A stretch of 64,000 bases of DNA from Pseudomonas phenolilytica (GTDB lineage Bacteria; Pseudomonadota; Gammaproteobacteria; Pseudomonadales; Pseudomonadaceae): positions 2,124,001-2,188,000 of the forward strand of contig NZ_CP058908.1 in assembly GCF_021432765.1 (NCBI RefSeq). The letters are read 5' to 3'. The notes under the pieces were generated by a model. The model was not told where the DNA came from, searched no databases, and saw only the letters and a list, made by a program, of their open reading frames with translations. Shown here in pieces: positions 1 to 8,133 of the stretch. A program made the position numbers and the translations under genes. Within the stretch, counting starts at the first letter, position 1. Each line of letters begins with the position of its first letter.

Positions 1-98
1 CAGACGAAATAGAACGAAGCACCGATCCAGGCGATGCCGACGATCATGTGAATCCAGCGGATTCCCAGGTTTAGCCATTCGGTCAGATGAGCATCCAT
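1..98 (-). CDS. puuD: Urate hydroxylase PuuD, N-terminal fragment
   Basis: Only the first 32 codons lie in the window; the gene continues past the left edge. The translation begins MDAHLTEWLNLGIRWIHM and continues GIAWIGASFYFV, which matches the first transmembrane part of the membrane-bound PuuD urate oxidase, whose His-rich helices carry heme. In the family the enzyme turns urate into 5-hydroxyisourate, the substrate of the uraH product found at 3504-3857. It is the last visible gene of the leftward puuE-uraD-alc-allA-puuD array, 48 bp after allA. The identification rests on a short but characteristic stretch plus context. Confidence 0.85.
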   Translation of the reverse strand, partial: MDAHLTEWLNLGIRWIHMIVGIAWIGASFYFV

Positions 99-146
99 TT
101 TTACGTACCTCTTCCCGACCTTCGCAGAGAGGGCCGGGCTTTCTTA

Positions 147-650
147 TTAGGGTTGGGGGTCGAGGAGGAGTTGCTGATCCTCTGTAAAAAAGAACTCGTC
201 GCAGTTGTTGCCAGAACCGCTGCGATCGACCACCAGGAATTCATCCCGCTTTTCGATCGTCAGCACCGGGTGGTGCCAGACGCCGCGGTGGTAATTGACG
301 CCCTGCCTGCCATTGCTGGCGAATGCGCGGACGTGGCCCGGTACAGGTGCATCGCCAAGTGGCGCGACCACGACCAGAAAGGGGTTGCCGTGCAGTGGCA
401 CGAAGGCCTGACTGCCCAGCGGATGACGCTCCAGCATGCGGATGACCAGCGGCATCTCGAGCGCTTCGGCGGCGAAGATGCTGATGATGGCGCGGTCGTC
501 CGGCTGTGCGGTCTCCACCGTTGCCAGCTTGTGATAGCGGCGGGTGGAGCCGTTGTTGATCATGAAATAGTCGCTGCCCTCGGTCTCGATGACGTCGCCG
601 AAGGGGGCGAAGGCTTCCTTGGTCAGCGGTTCGATGGTCAGCGTACGCAT
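147..650 (-). CDS. allA: Ureidoglycolate lyase AllA
   Basis: A 167-residue protein of the usual AllA length. It shows the family's conserved blocks: MLERHPLGSQAFVPL near residue 75, GVNYHRGVWHHPVL near residue 118 and FLVVDRSGSGNNCDE near residue 138, the two latter contributing the compact cupin-like active site. The enzyme splits ureidoglycolate into glyoxylate and urea, the final step of allantoin breakdown. It follows alc by about 60 bp on the same strand and precedes puuD, so it is probably part of one purine-catabolic transcript. The start ATG at 650 agrees with the family N-terminus (MRTLTIEPL). Confidence 0.95.
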   Translation of the reverse strand: MRTLTIEPLTKEAFAPFGDVIETEGSDYFMINNGSTRRYHKLATVETAQPDDRAIISIFAAEALEMPLVIRMLERHPLGSQAFVPLHGNPFLVVVAPLGDAPVPGHVRAFASNGRQGVNYHRGVWHHPVLTIEKRDEFLVVDRSGSGNNCDEFFFTEDQQLLLDPQP

Positions 651-709
651 GGCAATCTCGTTATTAATGGGGTGGGAGGCAGGGCGACGTGCGCCGCCCT
701 GCCCGTGAC

Positions 710-1705
710 TCAGCGCGCCACCTTGCCGAACAGGCGCAGCCGGCTGACGCCGCCGTCCGGGAAGATGTTCAGGCGCACGTGGGTCACCGGGCCGAGCTTG
801 GCGATCTGCTCGACGAACTCGTGCTCGGCGTGCATGGAGAGCTTCTGGCTCGGCAGCAGTTCGCGCCAGAACAGGCTCTGGGTCTCGATCTGGCTGTCGG
901 TGCCGCCCTTCACGTAGGCCGCCTGGATGGTGCAGCTGTCCGGGTAGTTGCCCTTGAAGTGCAGGGTGTCGACGACGATGCGCTCGATCTCGCCCGGATG
1001 GCCGAGGGCGACGATCACCCAGTCATTGCCTGGCGTGCGGCGGCGCGCGGTTTCCCAGCCGTCACCCATGTTCTCGCCGCGGTTCGGGTTGAGGATGTTG
1101 CTCATGCGACCGAAGTGCTCGTCGGAGCAGGCCAGCGCGCGACCGCCGTTAAGTGCGGCAGCCAGATCGACCTGTTCGTTGTCGCCGATGCTGCTCCAGT
1201 CGCGATAGGGGATGCCGTGCACGCGCAGACGCGCCACACCGCCGTCCGGGTAGATATTGAAACGCAGGTGGCTGACCGGCTGCTCGCAGGCGATCTCGTG
1301 GTAGTGGTGGCTGTCGCCCTTGAGGTCCACCGCCGGAAGGATTTCCGTCCAGACCGTGTCTTCGCGCGGGTCACCCTCGGCGACGAAGCAGGCTTCCAGC
1401 GAGGCCGACGGCGGCACGTTGCCGCGGAAGAAGCTGGTGTCGATGTCCACACCCTTGATCCAGCCCGGCACGCCAAGGCGGATCACCGCGTGGTCATAGC
1501 CCTCGAAGCGCTTGCGGCGCGACTCCCAGCCGTCCATCCACTTGCCGTTGTCATCGAACACGCCCTCCTTCCATACGGCCGGACCGGGCTGGAACATCCG
1601 GTTGACATCGGCGAACCAGTCATCGGTGACGGAAATGGCACGGGTGCCCAGACGGGCGTCGGCCAGGTTGACGTATTTTTCGAAGGGTGCGGCGTAAGCT
1701 TTCAT
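710..1705 (-). CDS. alc: Allantoicase
   Basis: A 331-residue protein, the normal size of bacterial allantoicase. The start is placed at the ATG at 1705 ([20 protein letters not shown]); an upstream extension in the same frame is low-complexity Arg/Ser sequence with no family similarity. Two tandem allantoicase domains are visible as an internal repeat: [16 protein letters not shown] and [25 protein letters not shown] segments occur in both halves (near residues 160-185 and 310-330). The enzyme hydrolyses allantoate to ureidoglycolate and urea. It sits between uraD and allA in the leftward urate operon. Confidence 0.95.
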   Translation of the reverse strand: MKAYAAPFEKYVNLADARLGTRAISVTDDWFADVNRMFQPGPAVWKEGVFDDNGKWMDGWESRRKRFEGYDHAVIRLGVPGWIKGVDIDTSFFRGNVPPSASLEACFVAEGDPREDTVWTEILPAVDLKGDSHHYHEIACEQPVSHLRFNIYPDGGVARLRVHGIPYRDWSSIGDNEQVDLAAALNGGRALACSDEHFGRMSNILNPNRGENMGDGWETARRRTPGNDWVIVALGHPGEIERIVVDTLHFKGNYPDSCTIQAAYVKGGTDSQIETQSLFWRELLPSQKLSMHAEHEFVEQIAKLGPVTHVRLNIFPDGGVSRLRLFGKVAR

Positions 1706-1769
1706 GTCATCTGCCCTGATTGGAATTGAGCGGTTTCTGCCTTTGTTGCCTGTGTTGCGGTGTTGCCTG

Positions 1770-2285
1770 TTACATCGCCTCCAGCCGGAACCGGGCGATC
1801 TTGTTGATCTCCGCCAGCGCCCGGGCGAATTCCTGCTCGGGGCTGTTGTGGATGCGCTCCTCGAACGCGGCGAGGATCTGGTGCCGGTCGCTGCCCTTGA
1901 CCGCCATGATGAAGGGGAAGCCGAACCTGGCCTTGTACGCATCGTTGAGTTCGGTGAAGCGGGCGAACTCCTCGGCGGTGCATTCGTGGATGCCGGCGCC
2001 GGCCTGCTCGTTGGTGCTTGCTGCGGTCAGCTCGCCGCGGATGGCGGCCTTGCCGGCGAGATCCGGGTGGGCGTTGACCAGTGCCAGCTGGGTGGCGTGG
2101 TCGGCGGCGAGCATGACCTGCGACAGGCGGCGGTGCATGACGTCGATGTCGTCCAGCGTGGCGTCGACGCCGGCGTCGTAGACGGTTTCGGCGACCCACG
2201 GCGAGTGCTCGTAGACATCGGCAAAGGCGGCGACGAAGGCGTCGCGGTCGAGAGTCGAAGGCTTGATGGTCTTGAACGCGCTCAT
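1770..2285 (-). CDS. uraD: OHCU decarboxylase UraD
   Basis: A 171-residue protein of the 2-oxo-4-hydroxy-4-carboxy-5-ureidoimidazoline decarboxylase family. Diagnostic motifs are NAHPDLAGK near residue 70 (catalytic His), the TNEQAGAG segment and [14 protein letters not shown] near residue 120. The enzyme makes (S)-allantoin after UraH opens 5-hydroxyisourate. It overlaps the upstream puuE by 4 bp (ATGA arrangement), which supports translational coupling, and is followed by alc after about 65 bp. Confidence 0.95.
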   Translation of the reverse strand: MSAFKTIKPSTLDRDAFVAAFADVYEHSPWVAETVYDAGVDATLDDIDVMHRRLSQVMLAADHATQLALVNAHPDLAGKAAIRGELTAASTNEQAGAGIHECTAEEFARFTELNDAYKARFGFPFIMAVKGSDRHQILAAFEERIHNSPEQEFARALAEINKIARFRLEAM

Positions 2286-3214
2286 GCGTTGCGCTCCGCA
2301 GTCATGGGGTGGGTGGTGTGCCAGTGGCGCGCGATATCGACGCGGCGGGCGAACCAGACCTTCTCATGCCCCTTCACGTAGTCGATGAAGCGAGCCAGCG
2401 CGGCCATGCGCGCCGGACGCCCGAGCAGGCGGCAGTGCATGCCGATGGTCAGCATCTTTGGTGCGCCTTCGCAGCCTTCGGCGTAGAGCACGTCGAAGGC
2501 GTCCTTCAGGTAATTGAAGAAGTCGTCGCCGCTGTTGAAGCCCTGCACCTGGGTAAAGCGCATGTCGTTGGTGTCCAGCGTGTAGGGGATCACCAGGTGT
2601 GGCTTGACCGGCGCCGAATCGGGGTCCCAGTAGGGCAGGTCGTCGTCATAGGTGTCCGAGTCGTAGAGAAAGCCGCCTTCCTCGCGTACCAGGCGCCGGG
2701 TGTTGGGGCTGGTGCGGCCGGTGTACCAGCCCAGCGGGCGTTCCCCGGTCAGTTCGGTGAGGATGCGGATGGCCTCGAGCATGTGCTCGCGCTCCTCGGC
2801 CTCGTCCATGTATTGGTAGTCGATCCAGCGATAGCCGTGGCTGCAGATCTCGTGACCGTCGGCGACCATCGCCTTGATCACTTCCGGGTGGCGCTGGGCG
2901 GCCATCGCGACGGCGAAGATGGTCAGCGGAATGTCGTGGCGCTTGAACAGCCGGAGCAGGCGCCAGACGCCGGCGCGGCTGCCGTATTCATAAAGCGATT
3001 CCATGCTCATGTGACGCACGCCCTGCAGCGGCTGCGCGGCGACCATCTCGGAGAGGAAAGCCTCGGATTCCTTGTCGCCATGCAGCACGCAGCGTTCGCC
3101 GCCTTCCTCGTAATTGAGCACGAAGGACAGGGCGATACGAGCCTCGCCTGGCCATTGAGGGTGGGGCGGGTTGCTGGCGTAACCGATTAGGTCGCGGGGG
3201 TAGTCGGCGCTCAC
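2282..3214 (-). CDS. puuE: Allantoinase PuuE (polysaccharide-deacetylase type)
   Basis: A 310-residue NodB-like hydrolase. The start is set at GTG 3214 (V/MSADYPRDLIGYASNPPHPQW), preceded by AGGA nine bases upstream; the longer frame to 3274 would overlap the operator at 3265. Conserved features include LSFVLNYEEGGE near residue 30, ICSHGYRWIDYQYM near residue 120 and the TYDDDLPYW segment. In Pseudomonas this metal-independent family member replaces classic AllB and hydrolyses allantoin to allantoate. It is the first gene of the leftward operon, so the palindrome at 3265-3274, about 50 bp upstream, is well placed for its control. Confidence 0.93.
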   Translation of the reverse strand: MSADYPRDLIGYASNPPHPQWPGEARIALSFVLNYEEGGERCVLHGDKESEAFLSEMVAAQPLQGVRHMSMESLYEYGSRAGVWRLLRLFKRHDIPLTIFAVAMAAQRHPEVIKAMVADGHEICSHGYRWIDYQYMDEAEEREHMLEAIRILTELTGERPLGWYTGRTSPNTRRLVREEGGFLYDSDTYDDDLPYWDPDSAPVKPHLVIPYTLDTNDMRFTQVQGFNSGDDFFNYLKDAFDVLYAEGCEGAPKMLTIGMHCRLLGRPARMAALARFIDYVKGHEKVWFARRVDIARHWHTTHPMTAERNA

Positions 3215-3264
3215 GGCGATGGGTCCTGTATGGCGGGTCGCAGCAGCGCGACCGGATGGCCTGA

Positions 3265-3274
3265 TTGTATACAA
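3265..3274. promoter_or_regulatory. Putative GntR/FCD operator 1 (upstream of puuE)
   Basis: Perfect palindrome TTGTATACAA about 50 bp upstream of the puuE start. The same decamer recurs at 6650-6659 and near-identical sites occur at 3417-3426 and within 6847-6860. TnGT-N(0-3)-ACnA is the typical target form of FCD-subfamily GntR regulators, and such a gene lies at 6959-7714. Assignment to that regulator is inference. Confidence 0.65.
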
Positions 3275-3416
3275 AATAGATTACCCAATGTAAACCATAA
3301 AAATCTTCGAGCGTGCCGCCCGCTGGCTTATGGCAGTCTGCTATATGTCGCTGATCTTTAGCGGTGCCGGAGCGGTGGCTGATAGGGCGGGCGGTGGAAA
3401 GCGTGGTGTTTCAGTT

Positions 3417-3426
3417 GTGTATACAA
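3417..3426. promoter_or_regulatory. Putative GntR/FCD operator 2 (upstream of uraH)
   Basis: GTGTATACAA, containing the palindromic core TGTATACA, 78 bp upstream of the uraH GTG start. It differs from operator 1 in the first two bases only and would let the same regulator act on the divergent uraH gene. Confidence 0.55.
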
Positions 3427-3503
3427 AAAATAAGAATATTGTCTTGAATGTTTTGCGTCGACTTGGCTATTCTCAAGCCACTTTCAAACATGCGGAGGTG
3501 CTC

Positions 3504-3857
3504 GTGGGACGTTTGACCACACACGTACTGGATGCGGCGCACGGTTGTCCGGGCAGCGGCATCAAGGTGACGCTGTTTCGCGTCGAAGGGCAGGGCCTGG
3601 AATTGGTCGCTACCCGCGAAACCAATGCCGACGGCCGTTGCGACAGCCCCTTGCTGGAAGGGGACGACTACCGCTCGGGCGTCTACCAGCTGCATTTCCA
3701 GGCGGGCGATTACTACCGGCGCCGCGGTGTGACGCTGGGCGCGCCGGCGTTTCTCGATGAGGTGGTGCTCAGATTCGGTATCGATGCCGGGCAGGATCAC
3801 TATCACGTGCCACTGCTGATTTCGCCGTACAGCTATTCCACCTATCGGGGTAGCTGA
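3504..3857 (+). CDS. uraH: 5-hydroxyisourate hydrolase (transthyretin-like) UraH
   Basis: A 117-residue protein starting at GTG 3504 with GGAGG five bases upstream. It has the three signature blocks of the TRP/HIUase family: N-terminal LTTHVLDAAHGCPG (catalytic His), the central R in VATRETNADGRCD, and the C-terminal YRGS tetrapeptide that separates hydrolases from transthyretin. It converts 5-hydroxyisourate to OHCU, which UraD then decarboxylates. The gene is divergent from puuE; a strong terminator follows 40 bp after its stop. Confidence 0.96.
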   Translation: MGRLTTHVLDAAHGCPGSGIKVTLFRVEGQGLELVATRETNADGRCDSPLLEGDDYRSGVYQLHFQAGDYYRRRGVTLGAPAFLDEVVLRFGIDAGQDHYHVPLLISPYSYSTYRGS

Positions 3858-3897
3858 TTCCGTTTGCCGTGCAACGACTCTCCCTGAGTCCCTTTTT

Positions 3898-3922
3898 ACC
3901 CGCCCTTGTGGCGGGTTTCTTA
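3898..3922 (+). terminator. Rho-independent terminator of uraH
   Basis: ACCCGCC (3898-3904) pairs with GGCGGGT (3910-3916) around a CTTGT loop, followed by TTCTT. It lies 40 bp after the uraH stop. Confidence 0.8.
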
Positions 3923-3997
3923 TGAGCGGTGGAGGCGCGCAGTGTGGGCTACAGATCGCGCGTTGCTCGGCGTTACTTTCCTATGGTGTCGGCGAAT

Positions 3998-4451
3998 CGT
4001 AGGGTGGAAAACCGCGCAGCGTTTTCCACCAGAGTGGCGCGCCTGACATGGCGCTTTCCGGGGCGGAGCTGCAGGCCGTGCCTCGCACGGCGCGTCACTT
4101 TCTCTTGCCTCGCCAAGAGAACGTAACCAAAGAGAAGGCGACCCCTACATCCGGGTCTGGCCGCTGCGCGACCAGACTTCCCTCACTGCGGCGCCGCTCC
4201 GAGGGCACGTCACGAAGGTACGTCCCGCCTGGGCGGCCCCGTCCTTCGTGACTCGCTCGGCGTCCATGCCTCGCGTCCCCCTTCGCAACGCCTGCGTTCG
4301 GCCTCCTGAAGGGGCAGTCCGAGTCGCCTGAAGGATCGAAAGTCAGCTTCGGCGTGCAAGGCGCAACCTATAGACCGAGCCGAGGAAAGCGCCACGCCAG
4401 AAATAAACCGGTACGCCACCTGTGGTGGAGAACGCTACGCGGTTCTCCACA
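3998..4451. repeat. Composite intergenic repeat: two REP-like palindromes around a recurrent Pseudomonas spacer
   Basis: The roughly 560-bp gap between the uraH terminator and the next gene has no convincing coding sequence. It begins with a CGTAGGGTGG-type palindrome (stem 4003-4012/4021-4030, 10 bp) and ends with a second hairpin (stem 4425-4433/4442-4450, 9 bp). Between them is a stretch whose reading frame near 4100-4140 gives HFLLPRQENVTKEKATP. From memory this kind of sequence recurs in many Pseudomonas and Xanthomonas genomes and is often miscalled as a hypothetical protein. Related palindromes occur inside hrpA at 61797-61903. I therefore read it as a dispersed repeat, not a gene. Confidence 0.6.
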
Positions 4452-4483
4452 CGGCCCGAGCCGCCGCTACGCGGCCAGCCAGG

Positions 4484-5110
4484 TCACCGACTCATCAGAG
4501 ACGCCGCCCCGGCCCCTCCAAACAGCGCCGCGCTGGTCCGGTTGAACCATACGTGCCCGCGCCCGGTGCGCAGGTAGCGCGCCGCGCCCTGCGCGCCCTG
4601 CCCGTAGGCCAGTTTGCAGCACAGATCGAGCACCGCCCAGGTCACGATCATCACCAGCAACTGTGGCAGCAACGGCTGCCCGGCGCTGAGAAACTGCGGC
4701 AGGAAGGCCGCGAAGAACAGGATGTCCTTCGGGTTGCTGCCTCCCAGCATGAACGCCCGTCCGAACAGCCGACCGAAGCGCGGTGCCAGCGCCGGGGTTT
4801 CGATTGCTCGCGCGGCCGGGGCCTGGCGTGCCTCCTGCCAGCTCTGCCAGGCGAGATAGAACAGGTACAGCGCACCGATCAGCTTCAGCGCGCTGAACAG
4901 TCGCTCCGACGCCAGCAGGATGGCGCCGAGCCCCAGCGCCGAGGCGCTGAGCAGGAGGATCGAGGCCGTGACCCCGCCGAGAAAGGCCGGCCACGAACGG
5001 CGCACGCCGTAGTTCAGGCTGTTGCTGATCATCAACAGCGACAGCGGACCGGGGATCAAAATCACCACCAGCGCCGCACTCGCATACAACAACCAGGTTT
5101 CCAGACTCAT
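4484..5110 (-). CDS. LysE/RhtB-family amino-acid exporter
   Basis: A protein of about 208 residues with six hydrophobic segments and the LysE-family N-terminus WLLYASAALVVILIPGP, where the IPGP turn after the first helix is typical. LysE/RhtB proteins export amino acids or their derivatives through the inner membrane; the substrate here cannot be read from sequence. AGGAGG lies 5 bases before the ATG at 5110 and only 2 before the ATG at 5113, so the second start is preferred. The gene stands between the purine genes and a purine permease but is separated from the permease by a terminator. Confidence 0.88.
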   Translation of the reverse strand: MSLETWLLYASAALVVILIPGPLSLLMISNSLNYGVRRSWPAFLGGVTASILLLSASALGLGAILLASERLFSALKLIGALYLFYLAWQSWQEARQAPAARAIETPALAPRFGRLFGRAFMLGGSNPKDILFFAAFLPQFLSAGQPLLPQLLVMIVTWAVLDLCCKLAYGQGAQGAARYLRTGRGHVWFNRTSAALFGGAGAASLMSR

Positions 5111-5130
5111 CATTTCCTCCTGACAAATGC

Positions 5131-5157
5131 AAAAGCCCCGCCGCGATGCGACGGGGC
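5131..5157 (-). terminator. Rho-independent terminator of the NCS2 permease
   Basis: On the minus strand GCCCCGTCGC (5157-5148) pairs with GCGGCGGGGC (5144-5135), one mismatch, followed by TTTT. It lies 18 bp past the permease stop. Confidence 0.8.
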
Positions 5158-5174
5158 GGTGATGCGTACCTCGT

Positions 5175-6536
5175 TCAGAGGAACGCGAACTTGGCGATGA
5201 AGATCACGCACAGCACGTACAGGCTGATCGACACCTTATCGCGCTGGCCGGTCAACAGCTTCAGCGTGGCGTAGGTGAGAAAACCCAGCGCGATGCCGTT
5301 GGCGATGGAAAAGGTCAGCGGCATCATCACCACGGTCACGATGGCCGGGATGGTGTCGGTGTGATCTTTCCAGTCGATGTGCGCCATGCCACTCATCATC
5401 AGCATGGCCACATAGATCAGTGCGCCGGCGGTGGCGTAGGCCGGAATCATGCCGGCCAGCGGGGCGAGGAACATGGCGGCGAGAAACAGTAACCCGACCG
5501 TGATCGCGGTAAGTCCGGTGCGGCCGCCGGCGGCGACGCCCGAGGCACTTTCCACGTAGCTGGTCACCGGTGGGCAGCCGACGAACGCGCCGACCACGCT
5601 GGAGGTGCTGTCGGCCTTCAGCGCGCGCGACAGGTCCTTGATGCGGCCCTCGTCATCCACCAGGTTGGCGCGATGCGCGACGCCCATGAGCGTGCCGGCG
5701 GTGTCGAACATGTTCACGAAGAGGAACGCGAGGATCACACTGATCATCGCCACGTCCAGTGCACCCAGGATATCCATCGCCAGCCAGGTCGGCGCCAGGC
5801 TCGGCGGCATCGACACCAGACCGCGGTACTCCACCAGGCCGAAGGCCCAGCCGATGGCGGTAACGGTCAGCATGGCGATCAGGATCGCGCCGAATACGTT
5901 GCGATGGCTGAGCACGGCAATCAGCAGGAAGCAGATGCCGGCGAGCAGCGCCGAAGGCTCGCCGAACGAACCCAGCGTCAGCAGCGTGGCGGGGCTGTCC
6001 ACCACGATGCCGGCGGTCTTCAGGCCGATCAGCCCGAGGAACAGTCCGACGCCGGCGCCCATGGCGAAGCGCAAGCTCATCGGAATGCTGTTGAGCAGCC
6101 ATTCGCGGATCTTCGACAGGCTCATGAAGACGAACAGCACGCCGGAGATGAACACCGCACCCAGCGCGATCTGCCAGCTGTAGCCCATCTCGCCGACCAC
6201 CGTGTAGGTGAAAAACGCGTTGAGGCCCATGCCCGGTGCCAGGCCGACCGGCCAGTTGGCGTACAAACCCATGAGGAAGCAGCCCAGCGCCGCGCCGATG
6301 CAGGTGGCGACGAAGGCGGCACCGTGGTCGACGCCGGCTTCGGCCATGATGTTCGGGTTGACGAAGATGATGTAGGCCATGGTGACGAACGTGGTCAGGC
6401 CTGCGAGCAGTTCGGTACGCACGCTGGTGCGGTGTTCGCTGAGCTTGAAGAAGCGATCGAGTCGGCCGGGCGCCCGGTGCTGCGCCGGGGTGGCCCGCTG
6501 TTCCTGCGTGATGTTTTCCACTGGGGTGTTCCTCAT
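5175..6536 (-). CDS. AzgA-type NCS2 purine permease
   Basis: A 453-residue membrane protein of the AzgA/GhxP-like nucleobase permease family. Family blocks are visible: TELLAGLTTFVTMAYIIFVNP near residue 42, GLAPGMGLNAFFTYTVV near residue 95, LFVNMFDTAGTLMGVA near residue 270 and a GCPPVTSYVESASGVAAGGRTGLTA block near residue 320. These proteins are proton symporters for adenine, guanine or hypoxanthine. Its position between the urate genes and their putative GntR regulator matches the transporter of the P. aeruginosa purine cluster. A TTGTATACAA palindrome lies about 115 bp upstream of the start, and a hairpin occupies the leader. Confidence 0.9.
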   Translation of the reverse strand: MRNTPVENITQEQRATPAQHRAPGRLDRFFKLSEHRTSVRTELLAGLTTFVTMAYIIFVNPNIMAEAGVDHGAAFVATCIGAALGCFLMGLYANWPVGLAPGMGLNAFFTYTVVGEMGYSWQIALGAVFISGVLFVFMSLSKIREWLLNSIPMSLRFAMGAGVGLFLGLIGLKTAGIVVDSPATLLTLGSFGEPSALLAGICFLLIAVLSHRNVFGAILIAMLTVTAIGWAFGLVEYRGLVSMPPSLAPTWLAMDILGALDVAMISVILAFLFVNMFDTAGTLMGVAHRANLVDDEGRIKDLSRALKADSTSSVVGAFVGCPPVTSYVESASGVAAGGRTGLTAITVGLLFLAAMFLAPLAGMIPAYATAGALIYVAMLMMSGMAHIDWKDHTDTIPAIVTVVMMPLTFSIANGIALGFLTYATLKLLTGQRDKVSISLYVLCVIFIAKFAFL

Positions 6537-6550
6537 CGTTCTTGTTGTCG

Positions 6551-6587
6551 ATCACCCAGAGCCTGAGTGCTCCCGAGGGCGGGTGAT
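6551..6587 (-). promoter_or_regulatory. Stem-loop in the permease mRNA leader
   Basis: ATCACCC (6551-6557) pairs perfectly with GGGTGAT (6581-6587); inside, GAGC (6559-6562) can pair with GCTC (6569-6572). On the transcript the base of the hairpin ends 14 nt before the permease ATG, near the ribosome-binding region. It could be a translational control element; no riboswitch consensus was confirmed. Confidence 0.35.
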
Positions 6588-6649
6588 GGGTGCGCTCGAT
6601 CTGTCTCAAGTTGACTGAGAGGTCAGAAAGGCGTGTCGCGATTATGATG

Positions 6650-6659
6650 TTGTATACAA
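6650..6659. promoter_or_regulatory. Putative GntR/FCD operator 3 (upstream of purine permease)
   Basis: Second perfect copy of TTGTATACAA in the window, followed by an A-tract, about 115 bp upstream of the permease start at 6536. Confidence 0.62.
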
Positions 6660-6846
6660 AAAAAGCAAACGTGGATTGGCTATAAAATTCGCGTCGAATG
6701 TCGTGATCGCATCTAACCAAAGGTGGAATATTCGGGCGAAGCGCAACGGTACGATACTGATACAGGCTCGTGCGGCGGTTTCGAGCACCCGAAAAGTGGG
6801 TGATTCAACGAACCGCGTCGCGCATTCCAGAGCATTTCGTGTGATA

Positions 6847-6860
6847 GATTGTGCACAATC
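6847..6860. promoter_or_regulatory. Putative autoregulatory operator 4 (upstream of gntR)
   Basis: Perfect 14-bp palindrome GATTGTGCACAATC. Its centre TTGTGCACAA keeps the TTGT-NN-ACAA arms of operators 1 and 3. It lies 99 bp upstream of the GntR gene start and could serve self-regulation. Confidence 0.5.
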
Positions 6861-6958
6861 GTCGGGTGCGTCATTTTCGCCAATCTGCTTCGGCGAACTG
6901 CCAGCGGCTCGCGGAACACAGTAAAGTTGCGCTGCCGACACCAGGATGCGAACTCTCG

Positions 6959-7714
6959 ATGAACGAACAACTGCAGCCGCTGAAGAAACCAACACGCTCG
7001 GGCAAGGGCCGGACCGGAACCCAGGACGATATCGTCTACGCGCACATATTCGACGCCATCCTCGAACAGCGGCTGGCCCCGGGCACCAAGCTCAGCGAAG
7101 AAGCGCTGGGGGAAATTTTCGGCGTCAGCCGTACCATCATTCGCCGTGCGCTGTCGCGACTCGCCCATGAGGGTGTGGTGCTGCTGCGGCCCAATCGCGG
7201 CGCGGTGGTGGCCAGCCCGAGCGTCGACGAGGCGCGGCAGATCTTCTTTGCCCGCCGGCTGGTCGAGCGTGCGATCACCGAGCTCGCGGTACAGCACGCC
7301 AGCGGCGCCCAGCTGGCCGAGCTGCGACAGATGGTGAGCGACGAACGCGACTGCTTCGCCCGCGGTGACCGCGGCGCCGGCATCCGCCTGTCCGGCGAGT
7401 TTCACCTCAAGCTGGCCGAGGCGGCAAAGAACGCCCCGCTGATCAGCTTCCAGCGCAGCCTGATCTCGCAGACATCGCTGATCATCGCGCAGTACGAAAG
7501 CGGAAGCCGCTCGCACTGCTCCTACGACGAGCACAACGAACTGATCGATGCCATTGCCGCACGCGATACCGAACTGGCCGTGCGCCTGATGCTGCATCAC
7601 ATGGATCACATCGACAGCAAGCTCAACCTCGAAGAGGACAGCGCCTCGGGCGACCTGCACGCGGTGTTCTCGCACATCCTCGGCAAGAACGGCAAAGTCG
7701 CAAAGAAGCGCTGA
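6959..7714 (+). CDS. GntR-family (FadR/FCD type) regulator of purine catabolism
   Basis: A 251-residue regulator starting at ATG 6959 (MNEQLQPLKKPTRSG). An N-terminal winged helix is clear: YAHIFDAILEQRLAPGTKLSEEALGEIFGVSRTIIRRALSRLAHEGVV, residues about 27-76. The C-terminal FCD ligand domain carries the expected metal-binding Asp/His pattern (FARGDRGAG, SGEFHLKLAEAA, DEHNELIDAI, LMLHHMDHI). It is the likely counterpart of the GntR gene next to the P. aeruginosa urate genes. The four TTGT-NN-ACAA palindromes nearby are its probable targets; the effector (a purine intermediate) is unknown. Confidence 0.85.
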   Translation: MNEQLQPLKKPTRSGKGRTGTQDDIVYAHIFDAILEQRLAPGTKLSEEALGEIFGVSRTIIRRALSRLAHEGVVLLRPNRGAVVASPSVDEARQIFFARRLVERAITELAVQHASGAQLAELRQMVSDERDCFARGDRGAGIRLSGEFHLKLAEAAKNAPLISFQRSLISQTSLIIAQYESGSRSHCSYDEHNELIDAIAARDTELAVRLMLHHMDHIDSKLNLEEDSASGDLHAVFSHILGKNGKVAKKR

Positions 7715-7953
7715 CGACCCACTGGCTGTCGCGCATCGGCTTCGTGATACCGCGATTCGCGGCTGGGGTCGATTGGGCTCGTGCGCTGACCGCCATCGGT
7801 AAACGCAATCGAACACACCGTTGATCGAGAAAGAATTAATACCCCGTAACGGAACGCGACCGTTTCGGTTGCGGTCTGATTCTTCGCCCAGCCCCGTATT
7901 GCGGCGCGCGGGTAGCTCGGGCGATGGCCCGCTGAGAATCAAGGAGTATCTCG

Positions 7954-8133
7954 ATGAGAATCTGGACGGTGGTATTGCTTAGTGCGGCGCTGGGGCTGGC
8001 GGGTTGCAGTTTCAGCGCGCCGGGAGTGCATGCGCGTATCGGCGATGCCGACGCGGTGCATCTGGATATCGGTGGCCATGGACATGGCGGTGGCTTCTGC
8101 CCGCCAGGCCATCGCATGAAGGGGAGCTGCTAA
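7954..8133 (+). CDS. Small lipoprotein, CPPG-tail type (copy 1)
   Basis: A 59-residue peptide with AAGGAG seven bases upstream of its ATG. The N-terminus MRIWTVVLLSAALGLAGC is a lipoprotein signal with lipobox LAGC. The mature part is short and ends in a Gly/His stretch and FCPPGHRMKGSC. Its stop abuts the ATG of the next gene, whose product has the same design, so the two look like tandem paralogues. No function is known to me; the paired cysteines and His residues could bind metal or form a disulfide. Confidence 0.75.
   Translation: MRIWTVVLLSAALGLAGCSFSAPGVHARIGDADAVHLDIGGHGHGGGFCPPGHRMKGSC

Noticed and set aside
4048..4251. 67-codon frame ending VTKEKATP...
   Set aside because: Part of a dispersed repeat with palindromic flanks; this phrase recurs as a spurious hypothetical protein.
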